Counted from the first letter of the stretch, positions 24,782 through 33,711 are shown. The stretch is 64,000 nt of DNA from Paeniglutamicibacter sulfureus (GCF_030512175.1 NZ_JAULBL010000002.1:2106149-2170148); one strand, 5' to 3'. Made by a program: numbers and translations. Notes: a model not told the origin generated them from the letters alone.

Positions 24782-25504
24782 CTAGGTTCCCCCGTCGTTG
24801 AGCCCCGGAAGCGGATGGGTCACAAACACCGCAGCCTGCGTGCGGGACTCGAACCCCAGCTTCGCCAACATCGATGACACGTAGTTCTTCACCGTCTTCT
24901 CCGCCAAGCGCATGCGCTCGCCGATCTGCCGGTTGCTCAGCCCCTCGCCGACCAATTCCAGCACCCGGCGTTCCTGCGTGGTCAGCTGGCTGATGCGCGG
25001 GTCGGTGTTCTCGTGGGTGATGAGCCCCGAGACGATCCTGGCCTTGAGCCCCGGGGTGAACAGCGATTCGCCGCGTGCTGCCCGGCGCAGTGCGCGGATC
25101 AGGTCGTTGCCGGCGATCTGCTTGAGCACGTAGCCGACGGCCCCGGCAAGCACCGCCCCGCGCAGCGCCTGCTCGTCGTCGTAACTGGTGAGGATCAGGC
25201 AGTTCAGCGACCCGTCGATCGAGCGCACGTCGCGGCAGACCTCGATGCCCGTGCCGTCGGGCAGGCGGGCGTCCAGCACCGAGACGTCGGGGCGCAGCGC
25301 CGGGATCTGCTTCCGGGCATCGCGTGCCGTCCCCGAGGTGCCCACTACCTCGAAACCCTCACCCTCCAGCAGCTCGGCCAGGCCGCGGCGGACCAGCTCG
25401 TGGTCATCGAGGATGAATACGCGGATGGGGGCGGCGGATTCGGCGTCGAGGTGGGTGCCGGTGGCCTGGCCAGGGGAAGCATCCGATGACGCTGCGTGGT
25501 CCAT
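24782..25504 (-). CDS. LuxR/NarL-family response regulator, DevR-like
   Basis: A 240-residue response regulator with a 26-residue polar leader, a receiver domain (IRVFILDDHELVRRGLAELL; phospho-acceptor Asp78 in VSVLDARLPDG; switch Lys in YVLKQIAG) and a C-terminal LuxR helix-turn-helix (LTTQERRVLELVGEGLSNRQ, then EKTVKNYVSSMLAKLGFESR). The arrangement and sequence resemble DevR/DosR. GGGAGGAACC precedes the ATG. It faces the GAF kinase tail to tail, so the two are not in one transcript but are the likely partner pair. Confidence 0.9.
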   Translation of the reverse strand: MDHAASSDASPGQATGTHLDAESAAPIRVFILDDHELVRRGLAELLEGEGFEVVGTSGTARDARKQIPALRPDVSVLDARLPDGTGIEVCRDVRSIDGSLNCLILTSYDDEQALRGAVLAGAVGYVLKQIAGNDLIRALRRAARGESLFTPGLKARIVSGLITHENTDPRISQLTTQERRVLELVGEGLSNRQIGERMRLAEKTVKNYVSSMLAKLGFESRTQAAVFVTHPLPGLNDGGT

Positions 25505-25650
25505 GGCGGTTCCTCCCGATCCCCGTTGGCGTGTGCCGGTTACCGTGCACAACTCCCATCCTTGCCGCCGAACCCGCCCCGGACAAGGGGCCAAAGGCCC
25601 GTCGTGGAATTCCCGGCCCGGGGGATCTGCGGCAGCGGGTGAAACTGTTC

Positions 25651-26106
25651 TCAGGCCTGCTGCGGGAAGCCCAGGAGCGAGCGGACGCGGGCATATTTTG
25701 CCGCCAGGCGGAGCCGCGTTTGCCCGGGCAGTGCGGCGGTGCGCGCCGGATCGGTGTTGTCCTCGATGTCGGCGCGTTTGACGCGCAGGGCAATGGGGTT
25801 GGCCCGGATGCGCCCGCAATAGTCTTCCAGCCGTTCGCCCTTGGTCTTGGTGACCGCCCTGACCGCTTCGATGACGGTATCGGGGATTCCGGCCTCGGCG
25901 AGCTGCGCCGCGGAGACATCGCAGTCTTCGAGCACATCATGCAGCCAGCCGGCGGCCACTGCCTCGTTCGTGCCGCCGTGCAGGCGTACGCCCGCGGCCA
26001 CCCGGGCGGGGTGGGTGATGTAGTCGAGCCCCGCCTTGTCCACCTGGCCCGCATGGGCGCGGCGGGCGATGTCTTCGGCAATCCCCACGAATGCTTCTTC
26101 GGCCAT
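25651..26106 (-). CDS. Small HD-domain protein of the RelA/SpoT hydrolase type
   Basis: This 151-residue protein has only the HD phosphohydrolase part of RelA/SpoT proteins, like MESH1-type small alarmone hydrolases. Visible metal-binding elements are HAGQVDKAGLDYITHPARVA, the HD pair in AGWLHDVLEDCDV, and ADIEDNTDPAR near the end of the core. The synthetase, TGS and ACT domains are absent. It could hydrolyse (p)ppGpp or another nucleotide. GGAGGAACC lies before the ATG. It follows the response regulator on the same strand after about 145 bases. Confidence 0.82.
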   Translation of the reverse strand: MAEEAFVGIAEDIARRAHAGQVDKAGLDYITHPARVAAGVRLHGGTNEAVAAGWLHDVLEDCDVSAAQLAEAGIPDTVIEAVRAVTKTKGERLEDYCGRIRANPIALRVKRADIEDNTDPARTAALPGQTRLRLAAKYARVRSLLGFPQQA

Positions 26107-26294
26107 TGGTTCCTCCGTTGCTTGCAGCGCACTGTCCTGCTGCCCAGGGTACCGAGTCCGGCGGACGGTTGGCCGCAGCGATCGAAATTCCGGTGCGGGC
26201 AAACTTCTCGACGCAGGACGCGGTGGGCGTCCGTGAACGGCGAGGGACGCCGTGGTGGATGAGGCGAACGGCAAAACCCCTGCCGCGGGGGTTC

Positions 26295-26831
26295 CTAGGA
26301 GATGCCTTCTTGGGGCGGGTAGGTGAGGGTGGTTCCCTCGACCTGCGCGAACGAGGTGAGCGTGTGTGGGGTTGCCTTGGTGCTTGAAAAGATGTCCAGG
26401 ACCTCGACGCCGCGCACCACCAGGGCGTCGCCGACCAGCGTGCGGTGGCAGCGCCAGGGGACGGCCTCGGCGCACATGATGGCAGTGTCGTTGTTCGTGG
26501 CATTCTCCAGCAGGTCATCGATGGCAGCTGCGAATTCACCGGTCTGCATGTAGTCGGCGTAGCCGCGGAAGGAATCGTTGCGCCAGGCACCATTGATGCT
26601 GTCCTTGTGGGTCGGGCGCAGGCCGCCGAGATCCCTGGCGCGGCGGTAGCCGATGCCGGCGGCATCCAGGCTTGCGGCCAGGTCCTCGCCGTTGAATTGG
26701 GGGTTGTGCCGGGACTTGGGAATGGTCCGGATGTCCACGAGCTGCCTGATGCCGTGGGCGCGCAGGATCGCGATGAAGTCGGCGACCTCGTGGGTCGAAT
26801 GGCCAATGGTGTGGATGCGGGTGGTGGCCAT
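26295..26831 (-). CDS. DUF488 family protein
   Basis: A 178-residue protein of the DUF488 family: the N-terminal TRIHTIGHSTHEVADFIAIL, DIRTIPKSRHNPQFNGEDL, YRRARDLGGLRPTHKDS and the Cys/His block CAEAVPWRCHRTLVGDAL are all conserved. Function is unknown. The conserved Cys and His may form an active or metal site. The ATG follows GAGGGGAGCAC. It sits alone between two unrelated genes. Confidence 0.9.
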   Translation of the reverse strand: MATTRIHTIGHSTHEVADFIAILRAHGIRQLVDIRTIPKSRHNPQFNGEDLAASLDAAGIGYRRARDLGGLRPTHKDSINGAWRNDSFRGYADYMQTGEFAAAIDDLLENATNNDTAIMCAEAVPWRCHRTLVGDALVVRGVEVLDIFSSTKATPHTLTSFAQVEGTTLTYPPQEGIS

Positions 26832-26940
26832 GATGTGCTCCCCTCGTGCCAACCCGGCGTGGATGCCGGGAACGGAAACGCCGCTTGTCTTCAGCGTAGG
26901 CGACTTCCCCGCCCATGCCCATGGCTTGCCGCGGCGGCAC

Positions 26941-27528
26941 TCATCGGCGCTGGAGCTCCGGCGGCCGGCCTTCAAGCCACTGGGCACGGGTGATCGCGTA
27001 TTCGACATCGCCGAGCTCGTCGCCGTCGATGCGCACCGGCCAGTCGGCGACAAAATGGCGGACCAGGTCCATCCCGCATTTTTCCATGACCATCCGCGAG
27101 GCGATGTTCACCGCCATGGTGCTGGCATGGACCCGGGTGACGTCGATGGAATCCGCGCTGAACGCATGGTCGATGAGCGCGGAGGCCCCCTCGGTGGCCA
27201 GTCCTTGGCCCCAGAAACGGTGTTTGAGCCGGTAGCCAAGTTCCGGTTCATCCACCGGGTCCCCGGGCTCGGGGCGCAGGTGGAACCAGCCGGTGAATTC
27301 CCCGCTGTCGCGCAACTGCGCCACCCAGAACCCGAAGTCGGGTCCCTTCCGGTGGTACTGAAGGTAGGCGGGGATGTACTCGTCGATGATTTCCTGCCGG
27401 GGCGTGGGCATGGAGTTGGTGATATAGCGCATGACCCGCGGATCCGAATCCAGCTCCTCCAGCAGCCCGGCGTCGTCAGCGGTGAATTCGCGCAGCAGAA
27501 GCCGCGCGGTCTGCAGCAGGATCCTCAT
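26941..27528 (-). CDS. GNAT family N-acetyltransferase (RimJ/RimL-like)
   Basis: The 195-residue protein starts MRILLQTARLLLREFTADDA, the typical RimJ/RimL opening, and has GYRLKHRFWGQGLATEGASA as acetyl-CoA loop and NIASRMVMEKCGM as the C-terminal signature. The family acetylates N-terminal or small-molecule amines; the target here is not known. The ATG was chosen over a longer frame that runs into the ABC permease region. Confidence 0.87.
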   Translation of the reverse strand: MRILLQTARLLLREFTADDAGLLEELDSDPRVMRYITNSMPTPRQEIIDEYIPAYLQYHRKGPDFGFWVAQLRDSGEFTGWFHLRPEPGDPVDEPELGYRLKHRFWGQGLATEGASALIDHAFSADSIDVTRVHASTMAVNIASRMVMEKCGMDLVRHFVADWPVRIDGDELGDVEYAITRAQWLEGRPPELQRR

Positions 27529-27584
27529 GCCACCAGTGTGCACCGGGGCCAGCTCCCCGGAACAGCCTTGGCCTGCCACCGCAG

Positions 27585-28400
27585 CTATTCCTTGATGGCT
27601 CCCTCGAGCATGCCCTTGATGAAGTGGCGCTGCATCAGGAAATAGAGCAGGGCCACCGGCAGCGCCACCAGCACCGCGGCCGCGGCCAACAAGGCCGTGC
27701 CCTGGGTGTACTGCCCTTGGAAGAAGGCCAGGCCCAACGGTGCGGTGCGAAACGACCCGGAGGGTGACATCACCAGCGGGATCAGGAACTCGTTCCAGGT
27801 CCACATGAACATCAGCACGACCATGGTGGTGATGGCCGGGCGCCCCATGGGTACCAGGATGGAGATGAGGATGCGGGCCTTGGAGGCACCGTCCACGCGC
27901 GCGGCATCCATGATCGAGGGGCTCACGGACTTGAAGTAGGCGCGCATCCAGTAGGTGCCGAACGCGACCGACTGCGCTACCTGGGGCAGGGCCACGGCCC
28001 AGAGCGTGTCGGTGAGCCCGAAGGTGCGCAGGTCAAAGAACAGCGGCACGATGATGGCCTCGGAAGGCACCATGATGCCCAGCAGGAAGAGGTAGAAGAG
28101 CGCCTGCTCGCCGCGGAAGGACATGGTCCCGAACGCGTAGCCGGAGAGGATCGAGAGCACCACGGCCAGGGACACCACGATCACCGCCACCATCACCGAG
28201 GTGCCCATGTACTGCCCGAAGCGTCCCTCCACCCAGGCGGTGGCGAAGTTCGACGGGTGGAAGGCGCCGTTCCGGGCGGCGGCGGCATTGGCCGGGCCGA
28301 AAGCGGTGGCCAGGATGGAAAGCACCGGGGTGAGCACGATGAGCGAGAAACCGATGAGGATCGCGTAGTTCAGCGTGCGCTCGGTGCCCGAGACCCTCAT
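27585..28400 (-). CDS. Carbohydrate ABC transporter permease, MalG/UgpE type
   Basis: This 271-residue inner-membrane permease has about six helices and the MalG-type cytoplasmic loop EAA motif: DAARVDGASKARILISILVP (EAA...G). Its ending, a PVALLYFLMQRHFIKGMLEG segment, is typical of the CUT1 family. It pairs with the permease upstream, whose stop overlaps its start by 4 bases. Together with the binding protein at 31012-32328 they should import a sugar, using a shared ATPase such as MsiK encoded elsewhere. An IS element upstream separates the permeases from the binding-protein promoter. Confidence 0.9.
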   Translation of the reverse strand: MRVSGTERTLNYAILIGFSLIVLTPVLSILATAFGPANAAAARNGAFHPSNFATAWVEGRFGQYMGTSVMVAVIVVSLAVVLSILSGYAFGTMSFRGEQALFYLFLLGIMVPSEAIIVPLFFDLRTFGLTDTLWAVALPQVAQSVAFGTYWMRAYFKSVSPSIMDAARVDGASKARILISILVPMGRPAITTMVVLMFMWTWNEFLIPLVMSPSGSFRTAPLGLAFFQGQYTQGTALLAAAAVLVALPVALLYFLMQRHFIKGMLEGAIKE

Positions 28401-29317
28401 GCGCCGCGCTCCGAGATCCGGTTCACGGCCAGCGTGATAAGGAAGATGATCACTGTCAGGGTGACGCCGATGGCGGCCGCGGAGCCGACCTGCCCGGTCT
28501 CGAAGGCCCGCCGGTAGACTTCGTAGCTGGGCACCGTGGTGGAGGAACCTGGCCCGCCGGAGGTGGTCATGTAGATCAGGTCGAAGGTCTTCAGCGAGGC
28601 CACGATGGTCAGCGTCAGCGCCACGGTGACCTCGGCGCGGACGGCCGGGACGATGACGGCGAAGAACTCGCGGATGGCCCCGGCGCCGTCAAGCCGCGCC
28701 GCCTCGAAGAGCTCGGTGGGGATCTTGGCCATGCCGGCAAGCAGCAGCACGGTGACCAGCCCGGTGGACACCCAGGAACCGACCAACCCGACGGCCGGCA
28801 GCGCGAAGGCGTAGTCCCCGAGCCAGGAACGGGTGAGTGCATCCAGCCCGATGGAGCGCAGCCCGGAATTCAGCAGGCCGTCGGGGGCGTAGATCTGCTT
28901 CCAGGCCACGGAGACCACCACCATGGCAATGACCTGGGGCAGGAACACCAGGACGCGGAAGAGCGGCAGGGCCCGGACCTTGGCGCGGGTGAGCACCGCG
29001 GCCAGCACCAGGCCGATGCCGCAGGGCAGCAGCGCGTAGAAGAAGATGAAGGCCAAGGCGTGGCCGAACGCTGCGCGCAGGCGTTCATCGGCGAGGATGT
29101 CGGTGTAGTTCCCCACCCCCACGAATGTGGCCAGGGACAGCCCGTCCCATTCGAAGAGGGAGAGGTGCACCGAGCGGGCCAGCGGGTAGAGCATGAACGC
29201 GGCGTAGACCGCCAGGGCCGGCGCAATGAAGAGGTAGGGCGTGATGGTTCGCCCGTGGCGGGCCGAGCGTGTGCCCGGCCCGCCGGTGGTGTCACTTGCC
29301 TTGGGTGAAGCCGGCAT
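28397..29317 (-). CDS. Carbohydrate ABC transporter permease, MalF/UgpA type
   Basis: A 306-residue permease with six helices. The N-terminus (ITPYLFIAPALAVYAAFMLY) and the EAA loop EAARLDGAGAIREFFAVIVP are typical of CUT1 family MalF/UgpA/LacF. The ATG lies inside the last codons of the original binding-protein gene (26-base overlap), so it was once translationally coupled to it. The IS1380 insertion 33 bases upstream now breaks that coupling, and the permeases depend on any transcript that crosses or starts in the element. Confidence 0.9.
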   Translation of the reverse strand: MPASPKASDTTGGPGTRSARHGRTITPYLFIAPALAVYAAFMLYPLARSVHLSLFEWDGLSLATFVGVGNYTDILADERLRAAFGHALAFIFFYALLPCGIGLVLAAVLTRAKVRALPLFRVLVFLPQVIAMVVVSVAWKQIYAPDGLLNSGLRSIGLDALTRSWLGDYAFALPAVGLVGSWVSTGLVTVLLLAGMAKIPTELFEAARLDGAGAIREFFAVIVPAVRAEVTVALTLTIVASLKTFDLIYMTTSGGPGSSTTVPSYEVYRRAFETGQVGSAAAIGVTLTVIIFLITLAVNRISERGA

Positions 29318-29350
29318 AGTCCGCTTCCATGGCGTCGGTGAACGCCTTAG
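29292..29350 (-). pseudogene. Detached C-terminal end of the sugar-binding protein gene
   Basis: The last codons of the sugar-binding protein, encoding KAFTDAMEADYAGFTQGK and stop, sit here, cut off from the rest of the gene by the IS element. Joining this piece to the large fragment across one copy of CTTAG restores an unbroken frame (GKLDAK-AFTDAM). It is too short to act alone. Confidence 0.9.
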
Positions 29351-29400
29351 CCTTGATCCACCGATGAGATTTGGGACCTGCCCGGCGTTTTAACCACGAA

Positions 29401-29464
29401 ATGCCCGTCATATCAGGGAAAATTGAACTTGCGACAGTAACAACATTCCTGAAATGAAGGGCAT
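29401..29464 (+). promoter_or_regulatory. Inverted repeat over the transposase ribosome site
   Basis: ATGCCCgTCATaTCAGG (29401-29417) and its complement at 29448-29464 form a 17-bp stem with two mismatches and a 30-base loop. The right arm includes the AAGGG ribosome site of the transposase. A transcript entering from outside would fold and hide the site; one starting within the loop would not. This design is known from other insertion sequences. Confidence 0.55.
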
Positions 29465-29471
29465 CTCGTAG

Positions 29472-30866
29472 ATGCAAGTTTCCCACAAACCCTCCGCCGT
29501 GTCAGTTTCCTTCGACGAATCGAACCTCGTGTCCGCCGCCGGGTTGCTGCCGGCCATGGTCCTGGCCCGGGACTCGGGCCTGCATGAACTGGCCGACCAG
29601 TGGCTCAGCGTGCCCACCGACAAAGGTGCCAACGCCGGGTTAAAGATTGCTTCTCTCGTGGCCGGGATGGTGGCCGGCGCCGACTCCATTGACGATATGG
29701 CCCTGTTGCGGCACGGGGCCATGAAAAAGGTCTTCACCGCCTGCTACGCCCCCTCCACCCTGGGGTCCTTCCTGCGCTCCTTCACCTTCGGGCACGTGCG
29801 CCAGCTCGATGCCGTGGCCTCCAGGTTCCTGGTGGGCCTGAACCGCAAGGCCCCGCTGCTGGGAAACCCCGGGGAGAACGAGTTCATCTTCCTTGACGTC
29901 GATGACACCATCATCGAGGTCCACGGATACCAGAAGCAGGGCTCGGGCTACGGATATTCCGGGGTGCGCGGGCTCAACGCCTTGCTGGCCACAGCATCCA
30001 CGAAGGACGCGGTGCCGTTCATTGCCGCCCAACGCCTGCGCAAGGGCGCAGCCAACTCCGCCCGCGGAGCCAAGAAGTTCGTCACCGAGGCACTGGGCAC
30101 GCTCACACGTTGCCAGCCCGGATCGAAGGTGTTGTGCCGTTTCGACTCGGCCTACTACGGCCACGGGCCGGTATCGGCGGCCATGAAGGCGGGCGCGCAG
30201 GTCTCGGTGACGGTGCGCATGGACCCGGCCGTGAAGCGGGCGATCGCCACGATCCCGGAGACTGCCTGGGAGACCATCCACTACACCGATGCGATCCTTG
30301 ACGAATCCACCGGGGTCTTGGTCTCCAGCGCCGAGGTCGCCGAAACCGGCTTCACCGCGTTCACCTCCCGCAAGAAAGCCGAACGGGTTCCCGGGCGCCT
30401 GGTCGTGCGCCGGATCCCGGAACTGAACCCGAAGAAGGCCGCCGGGCAAGGCACCCTCTTTGACACCCACCGTTTCCACGCGTTCTTCACCACCGTGGAT
30501 TCCGGCGTCCTGGACACTGTCGCTGCGGACAAGACCCACCGCCAACACGCGGTCATCGAGCAGGTCAACGCGGATTTGAAGGACAGCGCACTGGCCCATA
30601 TGCCCTCCGGGCACTTCGGCGCCAATAGTGCATGGCTGGTGGCCGCGGCCATCGCCTACAACCTCACCCGCGCCGCCGGGATCCTGGCCGGCGGCACCTT
30701 CGCCAACGCCAGGAGCGCAACGGTCCGGCGCAAGCTCATCCAGGTTCCGGCGCGCATCGCGCGCAGCGCCAGGAAAACCAGGCTCCGGCTTCCGCTGGAT
30801 TGGCCCTGGGAAACCGAGTGGGAACGGCTCTTCACTTCCGCGCACGCCCCACCCCAAATCGCCTAG
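29472..30866 (+). CDS. IS1380-family transposase
   Basis: This 464-residue DDE transposase cuts and joins the element's ends. The first catalytic Asp lies in FIFLDVDDTIIEVHG, the second in CRFDSAYYGHG, and the late Glu in the helix around HAVIEQVNADLKDS. The frame is intact and of family length. A GAAGGG site lies ten bases before the ATG, within the stem-loop described separately. The C-terminus is basic, ending near the right inverted repeat. Confidence 0.93.
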   Translation: MQVSHKPSAVSVSFDESNLVSAAGLLPAMVLARDSGLHELADQWLSVPTDKGANAGLKIASLVAGMVAGADSIDDMALLRHGAMKKVFTACYAPSTLGSFLRSFTFGHVRQLDAVASRFLVGLNRKAPLLGNPGENEFIFLDVDDTIIEVHGYQKQGSGYGYSGVRGLNALLATASTKDAVPFIAAQRLRKGAANSARGAKKFVTEALGTLTRCQPGSKVLCRFDSAYYGHGPVSAAMKAGAQVSVTVRMDPAVKRAIATIPETAWETIHYTDAILDESTGVLVSSAEVAETGFTAFTSRKKAERVPGRLVVRRIPELNPKKAAGQGTLFDTHRFHAFFTTVDSGVLDTVAADKTHRQHAVIEQVNADLKDSALAHMPSGHFGANSAWLVAAAIAYNLTRAAGILAGGTFANARSATVRRKLIQVPARIARSARKTRLRLPLDWPWETEWERLFTSAHAPPQIA

Positions 30867-31011
30867 AACCGTTCACCGAGCCCTCTGCGGCGCAACCAGG
30901 AAACCACCGTGGAACACCCGCCGACAGCGAGGCCGGCACCCTTCCCGTGCCCAAAAACGAAACCGCCCCCGTCCGTCGCCAGCAGACGACGACCGGGGGC
31001 GGATCGGTGGA

Positions 31012-32328
31012 TCAAGGCTTAGCATCGAGCTTGCCGGCCAGCAGGCCCTGCAGCGAGTCGCCGAGGGTGTCTCCCATGGACGGGGTCGCGTAGTCCAGGT
31101 AGGGCAGCAAGGCTCCCTTGGTGGTGACGGTCTCGAACTCCGTGTAGACGTCCTTGAGCACGCCGGAGGCCGGGGCGTACTTCTGGGTGTTGATGACCGG
31201 CAGGTTCCCGGTGTCGGCCAGCACTGCCATCGCCTCGTCGTTGGTGATGAAGTCGATGTAGGCGGCGGCCAGATCAGGGTTTTCGGTCTTGGAGGTCACC
31301 GTGAAGGGCAGCCCGGTGCCGCCGGTGGTATGCGCGCCCGTCCCGGCGGTTGCCGGCGGGACGAAGAACCCGACGTCCTCGCCCATGGCGTCGGCCAGGT
31401 CCGCGGCCATCCAGGAGCCTCCCATCAGGAACACGCCCTCGCCCTTGGCCAGGTTCTGCCAGGCGGCATCGTATTCGGTGCCGTTGACGCCCTCGTTGAA
31501 GTAGCCCTCGGCGTTCCAGTCGGCCAGTTCGGCTGCCGCGGCCTCGTTTTCCGGGGTGTTCCAGGTGGAACCGGCGTTGCCGAAACCAAGCTTCTCGATG
31601 TCCTCCGCCGGCACCTTGGCGCCCTGGAGGGGGCCAAAGACGTGGCCGGCGGGCCACTTCTCGATGTTGCCCAGCAGCAGGGGCGTTTCGCCCTTGTCCT
31701 TGGCGGTGGCGATGGCTGCCTCGAAGCCCGCCCAGTCGGACGGGACTTCCGTGCCGAGGGATTCCAGCTTCTTCTTGGAATAGAAGACACCAACCACCTC
31801 GCCGACCTGCGGCAGCCCGTAGACCGAGCCGGAGCCGAACGTGGTGCCGTCGGTGGAGTACTGCGAGTACTTCAGCACGGACGCGGGGTAGCGCTCGGTC
31901 CAGCCGTAGGCCTGCGCCCACGCATCGAGCGGCAGCAGCTGCCCGGCCTTGACGAAGGCGCCCATGGTGTTGCGGCCGTTGTTGGCCTGGACCACGTCGG
32001 GGGCGTCGTTGCCGGACAGTGCCAGGCGCAGGGTCTTGCCCAGGTCCTCGAAGGACTGGGAATTGCGCTCGATGGTCACGTTCGGATACTTTTCCTCGAA
32101 GGCGGCATTGAGCTTGGTCATCTGCTCGTTCTGCCCGCCGCGGACCTCCTGGTCCCAGACGGTGAGCGTCTGCTCGCCCATCTTTGAGACATCCGTTTCC
32201 ACGGGGGCGCTGGTCAGCGGGGCAGAGGACGTGGGGGCCTCGGAGCCCGGCGTGCAGGCCGAGAGCGTCAGTGCCAGGGCCGCGGCAGCGGCCAAGGCCC
32301 CGGTGAGGGTCTTGCCTCGGGGTTTCAT
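31012..32328 (-). CDS. ABC sugar-binding lipoprotein, C-terminus truncated by IS1380
   Basis: The gene encodes an extracellular solute-binding protein of family 1. It begins with a lipoprotein signal, MKPRGKTLTGALAAAAALAL then the lipobox TLSACTPG, and a Ser/Thr-rich linker. The core has QTLTVWDQEVRGGQNEQM, PDVVQANNGRNTMG and FTVTSKTENPDLAAAYIDF. The frame now enters the IS repeat and stops after GKLDAKP, losing 17 residues of the original end (about 454). The missing part is a terminal helix, so the protein may fold poorly or still bind. It is downstream of the PfkB kinase and originally led into the permease genes. Confidence 0.9.
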   Translation of the reverse strand: MKPRGKTLTGALAAAAALALTLSACTPGSEAPTSSAPLTSAPVETDVSKMGEQTLTVWDQEVRGGQNEQMTKLNAAFEEKYPNVTIERNSQSFEDLGKTLRLALSGNDAPDVVQANNGRNTMGAFVKAGQLLPLDAWAQAYGWTERYPASVLKYSQYSTDGTTFGSGSVYGLPQVGEVVGVFYSKKKLESLGTEVPSDWAGFEAAIATAKDKGETPLLLGNIEKWPAGHVFGPLQGAKVPAEDIEKLGFGNAGSTWNTPENEAAAAELADWNAEGYFNEGVNGTEYDAAWQNLAKGEGVFLMGGSWMAADLADAMGEDVGFFVPPATAGTGAHTTGGTGLPFTVTSKTENPDLAAAYIDFITNDEAMAVLADTGNLPVINTQKYAPASGVLKDVYTEFETVTTKGALLPYLDYATPSMGDTLGDSLQGLLAGKLDAKP

Positions 32329-32408
32329 GGTGGTCCTTTCATGCAAGGTACGTAGGTGCAAGTGATGCGACATGTCTCGGTGGCCGCCGCCGGGACGGCG
32401 GGTGCGGT

Positions 32409-33524
32409 TCATCGGGCCGGGGGAAGTGGCTTGTATCCATTGGTCCGGTAGTGTGCCTCGGCCTCGGTCAGCAACCCGAACGTGGCCTCGGCCCGGCGCA
32501 CGGCATTGAGCTGGTGCTGCGGCAGGACCTCGTCCAGGAAACCGTAGCGCTTGGCGATGTCGGCGCACTCGGCGTTCTCCCGAGCCCGCAGCTTTGCTGA
32601 CTCCCACCAGTCGGCGATGTCTCCCCAGCCCGGGGAAGCCAGGGAGCCGCCAAAGTGCTTCACGGCCAGGGCCGAGCACAGCGTGGAGAAGAGCAGACGC
32701 TGCTCCAGCGGCCAGCCGGCCAGGGTGCCGAGCACGATGCCGGCCGAAAACACGTCGCCGGCGCCGGTCGGGTCGATGGCAGGAACCGGCAGGCTGGGAA
32801 CGCGGGCGCGTTCGCCGGTGGTGGAGTCGATGGCGATGGCCCCCTCCACGCCCCGGGTGACGACAACCAGCGGGACGCGTGTCGCGAGGGCCTCGAGCGC
32901 GGCGTCCGGGGTGGAGGTGCGGGAGTAGGCCATGGCCTCGACGTGGTTGGGCAGGAAGCCGTGGCAGCGTTCCAGGTCCCCGAGCATGGCCGGATCCCAC
33001 TTTTCGGTGGGGTCCCAGCCGACGGCCGCGAAGACCTTGCCCTGGTTCGGACCGGTGGCCAGCCACCAGGGCGCCTCGTCCCCGGGCAGTGCCAGCTCGG
33101 CAATCATGGCCTTGGAAGTGGGCGGGGTTCCGATCAGCTCCATGGCGCTGACGGGCATCGGGTGCCCGTGGGTGACCATGGAACGGTCGCCGCCGCGGGC
33201 CAGGGAGACGGTGACCGCCGAATGCCACTCGGCGAAGATGCGCGAGCGGCTCAGGTCTATGCCCTCCTGCTCTTCCAGCAGCGACCAGGACCAGGCGCCG
33301 TAGGCATCGTCCCCGAAGCCGGCCGAGAGCCCGGTGGACAGCCCCAGCCGGGCGGCGGCTACGGCGAGGTTCGCGATGCCTCCGGGGACCGATCCCATGC
33401 CCTCGGCCCAGACCTCGGTGCCGGGCTGTGGGGCGGAGGGCAGGCCGGTGAAGATGATGTCGAAGAAGAGCGACCCGTGGAGGAAGAGATCAAGATCGGT
33501 GCCGGGATCGGATGCTGTGTCCAC
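32409..33524 (-). CDS. PfkB-family carbohydrate kinase
   Basis: This 371-residue cytoplasmic kinase uses ATP to phosphorylate a sugar or related compound. The N-terminal glycine motif GSVPGGIANLAVAAARLGL and the C-terminal signature DPTGAGDVFSAGIVLGTLAG, with the catalytic Asp, are complete. I chose GTG at 33524 since AGAGGAA lies six bases upstream. It is the first gene of the minus-strand sugar operon. A GH4 6-phospho-glycosidase is encoded divergently, so the kinase may phosphorylate the imported sugar or the product of that hydrolase. Its substrate cannot be read from sequence. Confidence 0.88.
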   Translation of the reverse strand: MDTASDPGTDLDLFLHGSLFFDIIFTGLPSAPQPGTEVWAEGMGSVPGGIANLAVAAARLGLSTGLSAGFGDDAYGAWSWSLLEEQEGIDLSRSRIFAEWHSAVTVSLARGGDRSMVTHGHPMPVSAMELIGTPPTSKAMIAELALPGDEAPWWLATGPNQGKVFAAVGWDPTEKWDPAMLGDLERCHGFLPNHVEAMAYSRTSTPDAALEALATRVPLVVVTRGVEGAIAIDSTTGERARVPSLPVPAIDPTGAGDVFSAGIVLGTLAGWPLEQRLLFSTLCSALAVKHFGGSLASPGWGDIADWWESAKLRARENAECADIAKRYGFLDEVLPQHQLNAVRRAEATFGLLTEAEAHYRTNGYKPLPPAR

Positions 33525-33667
33525 CGCTGTATTCCTCTGACTTGTGCCGCATGGAGCCTGCCGCTGCGGGTCGGGTCGATGCACCCCCGGATCGCCCGTG
33601 GCGCGGGGCCGCTGGGAGCACCCTTGGACTGGACGTTAGCATGCGTCCAGAGACGGTTCAAGTGATT

Positions 33668-33692
33668 GAAAATGCTCGTTTTTGCGCATTTC
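33668..33692. promoter_or_regulatory. Candidate DeoR operator between divergent sugar operons
   Basis: GAAAATGC (33668-33675) and GCATTTC (33686-33692) form a dyad with a 10-base spacer. It overlaps a TTGAAA element (33666-33671) and ends 19 bases before the regulator start. The AT-rich content in this GC-rich genome and its place between the two operons suit a shared operator. Confidence 0.45.
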
Positions 33693-33711
33693 TGACTGCT
33701 AGGGTGATGCC

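Larger units (their letters stand above)
29351..31017. mobile_element. Complete IS1380-family insertion sequence, 1,667 bp
   Basis: The element has 15-bp perfect terminal inverted repeats (CCTTGATCCACCGAT) and a perfect 5-bp target duplication CTTAG (29346-29350 and 31018-31022). It carries one transposase gene on the plus strand. Length, ends and transposase fit the IS1380 family. Intact repeats, an intact transposase and a clean target site show a recent insertion, splitting the sugar-binding protein gene 17 codons before its stop. Confidence 0.95.
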
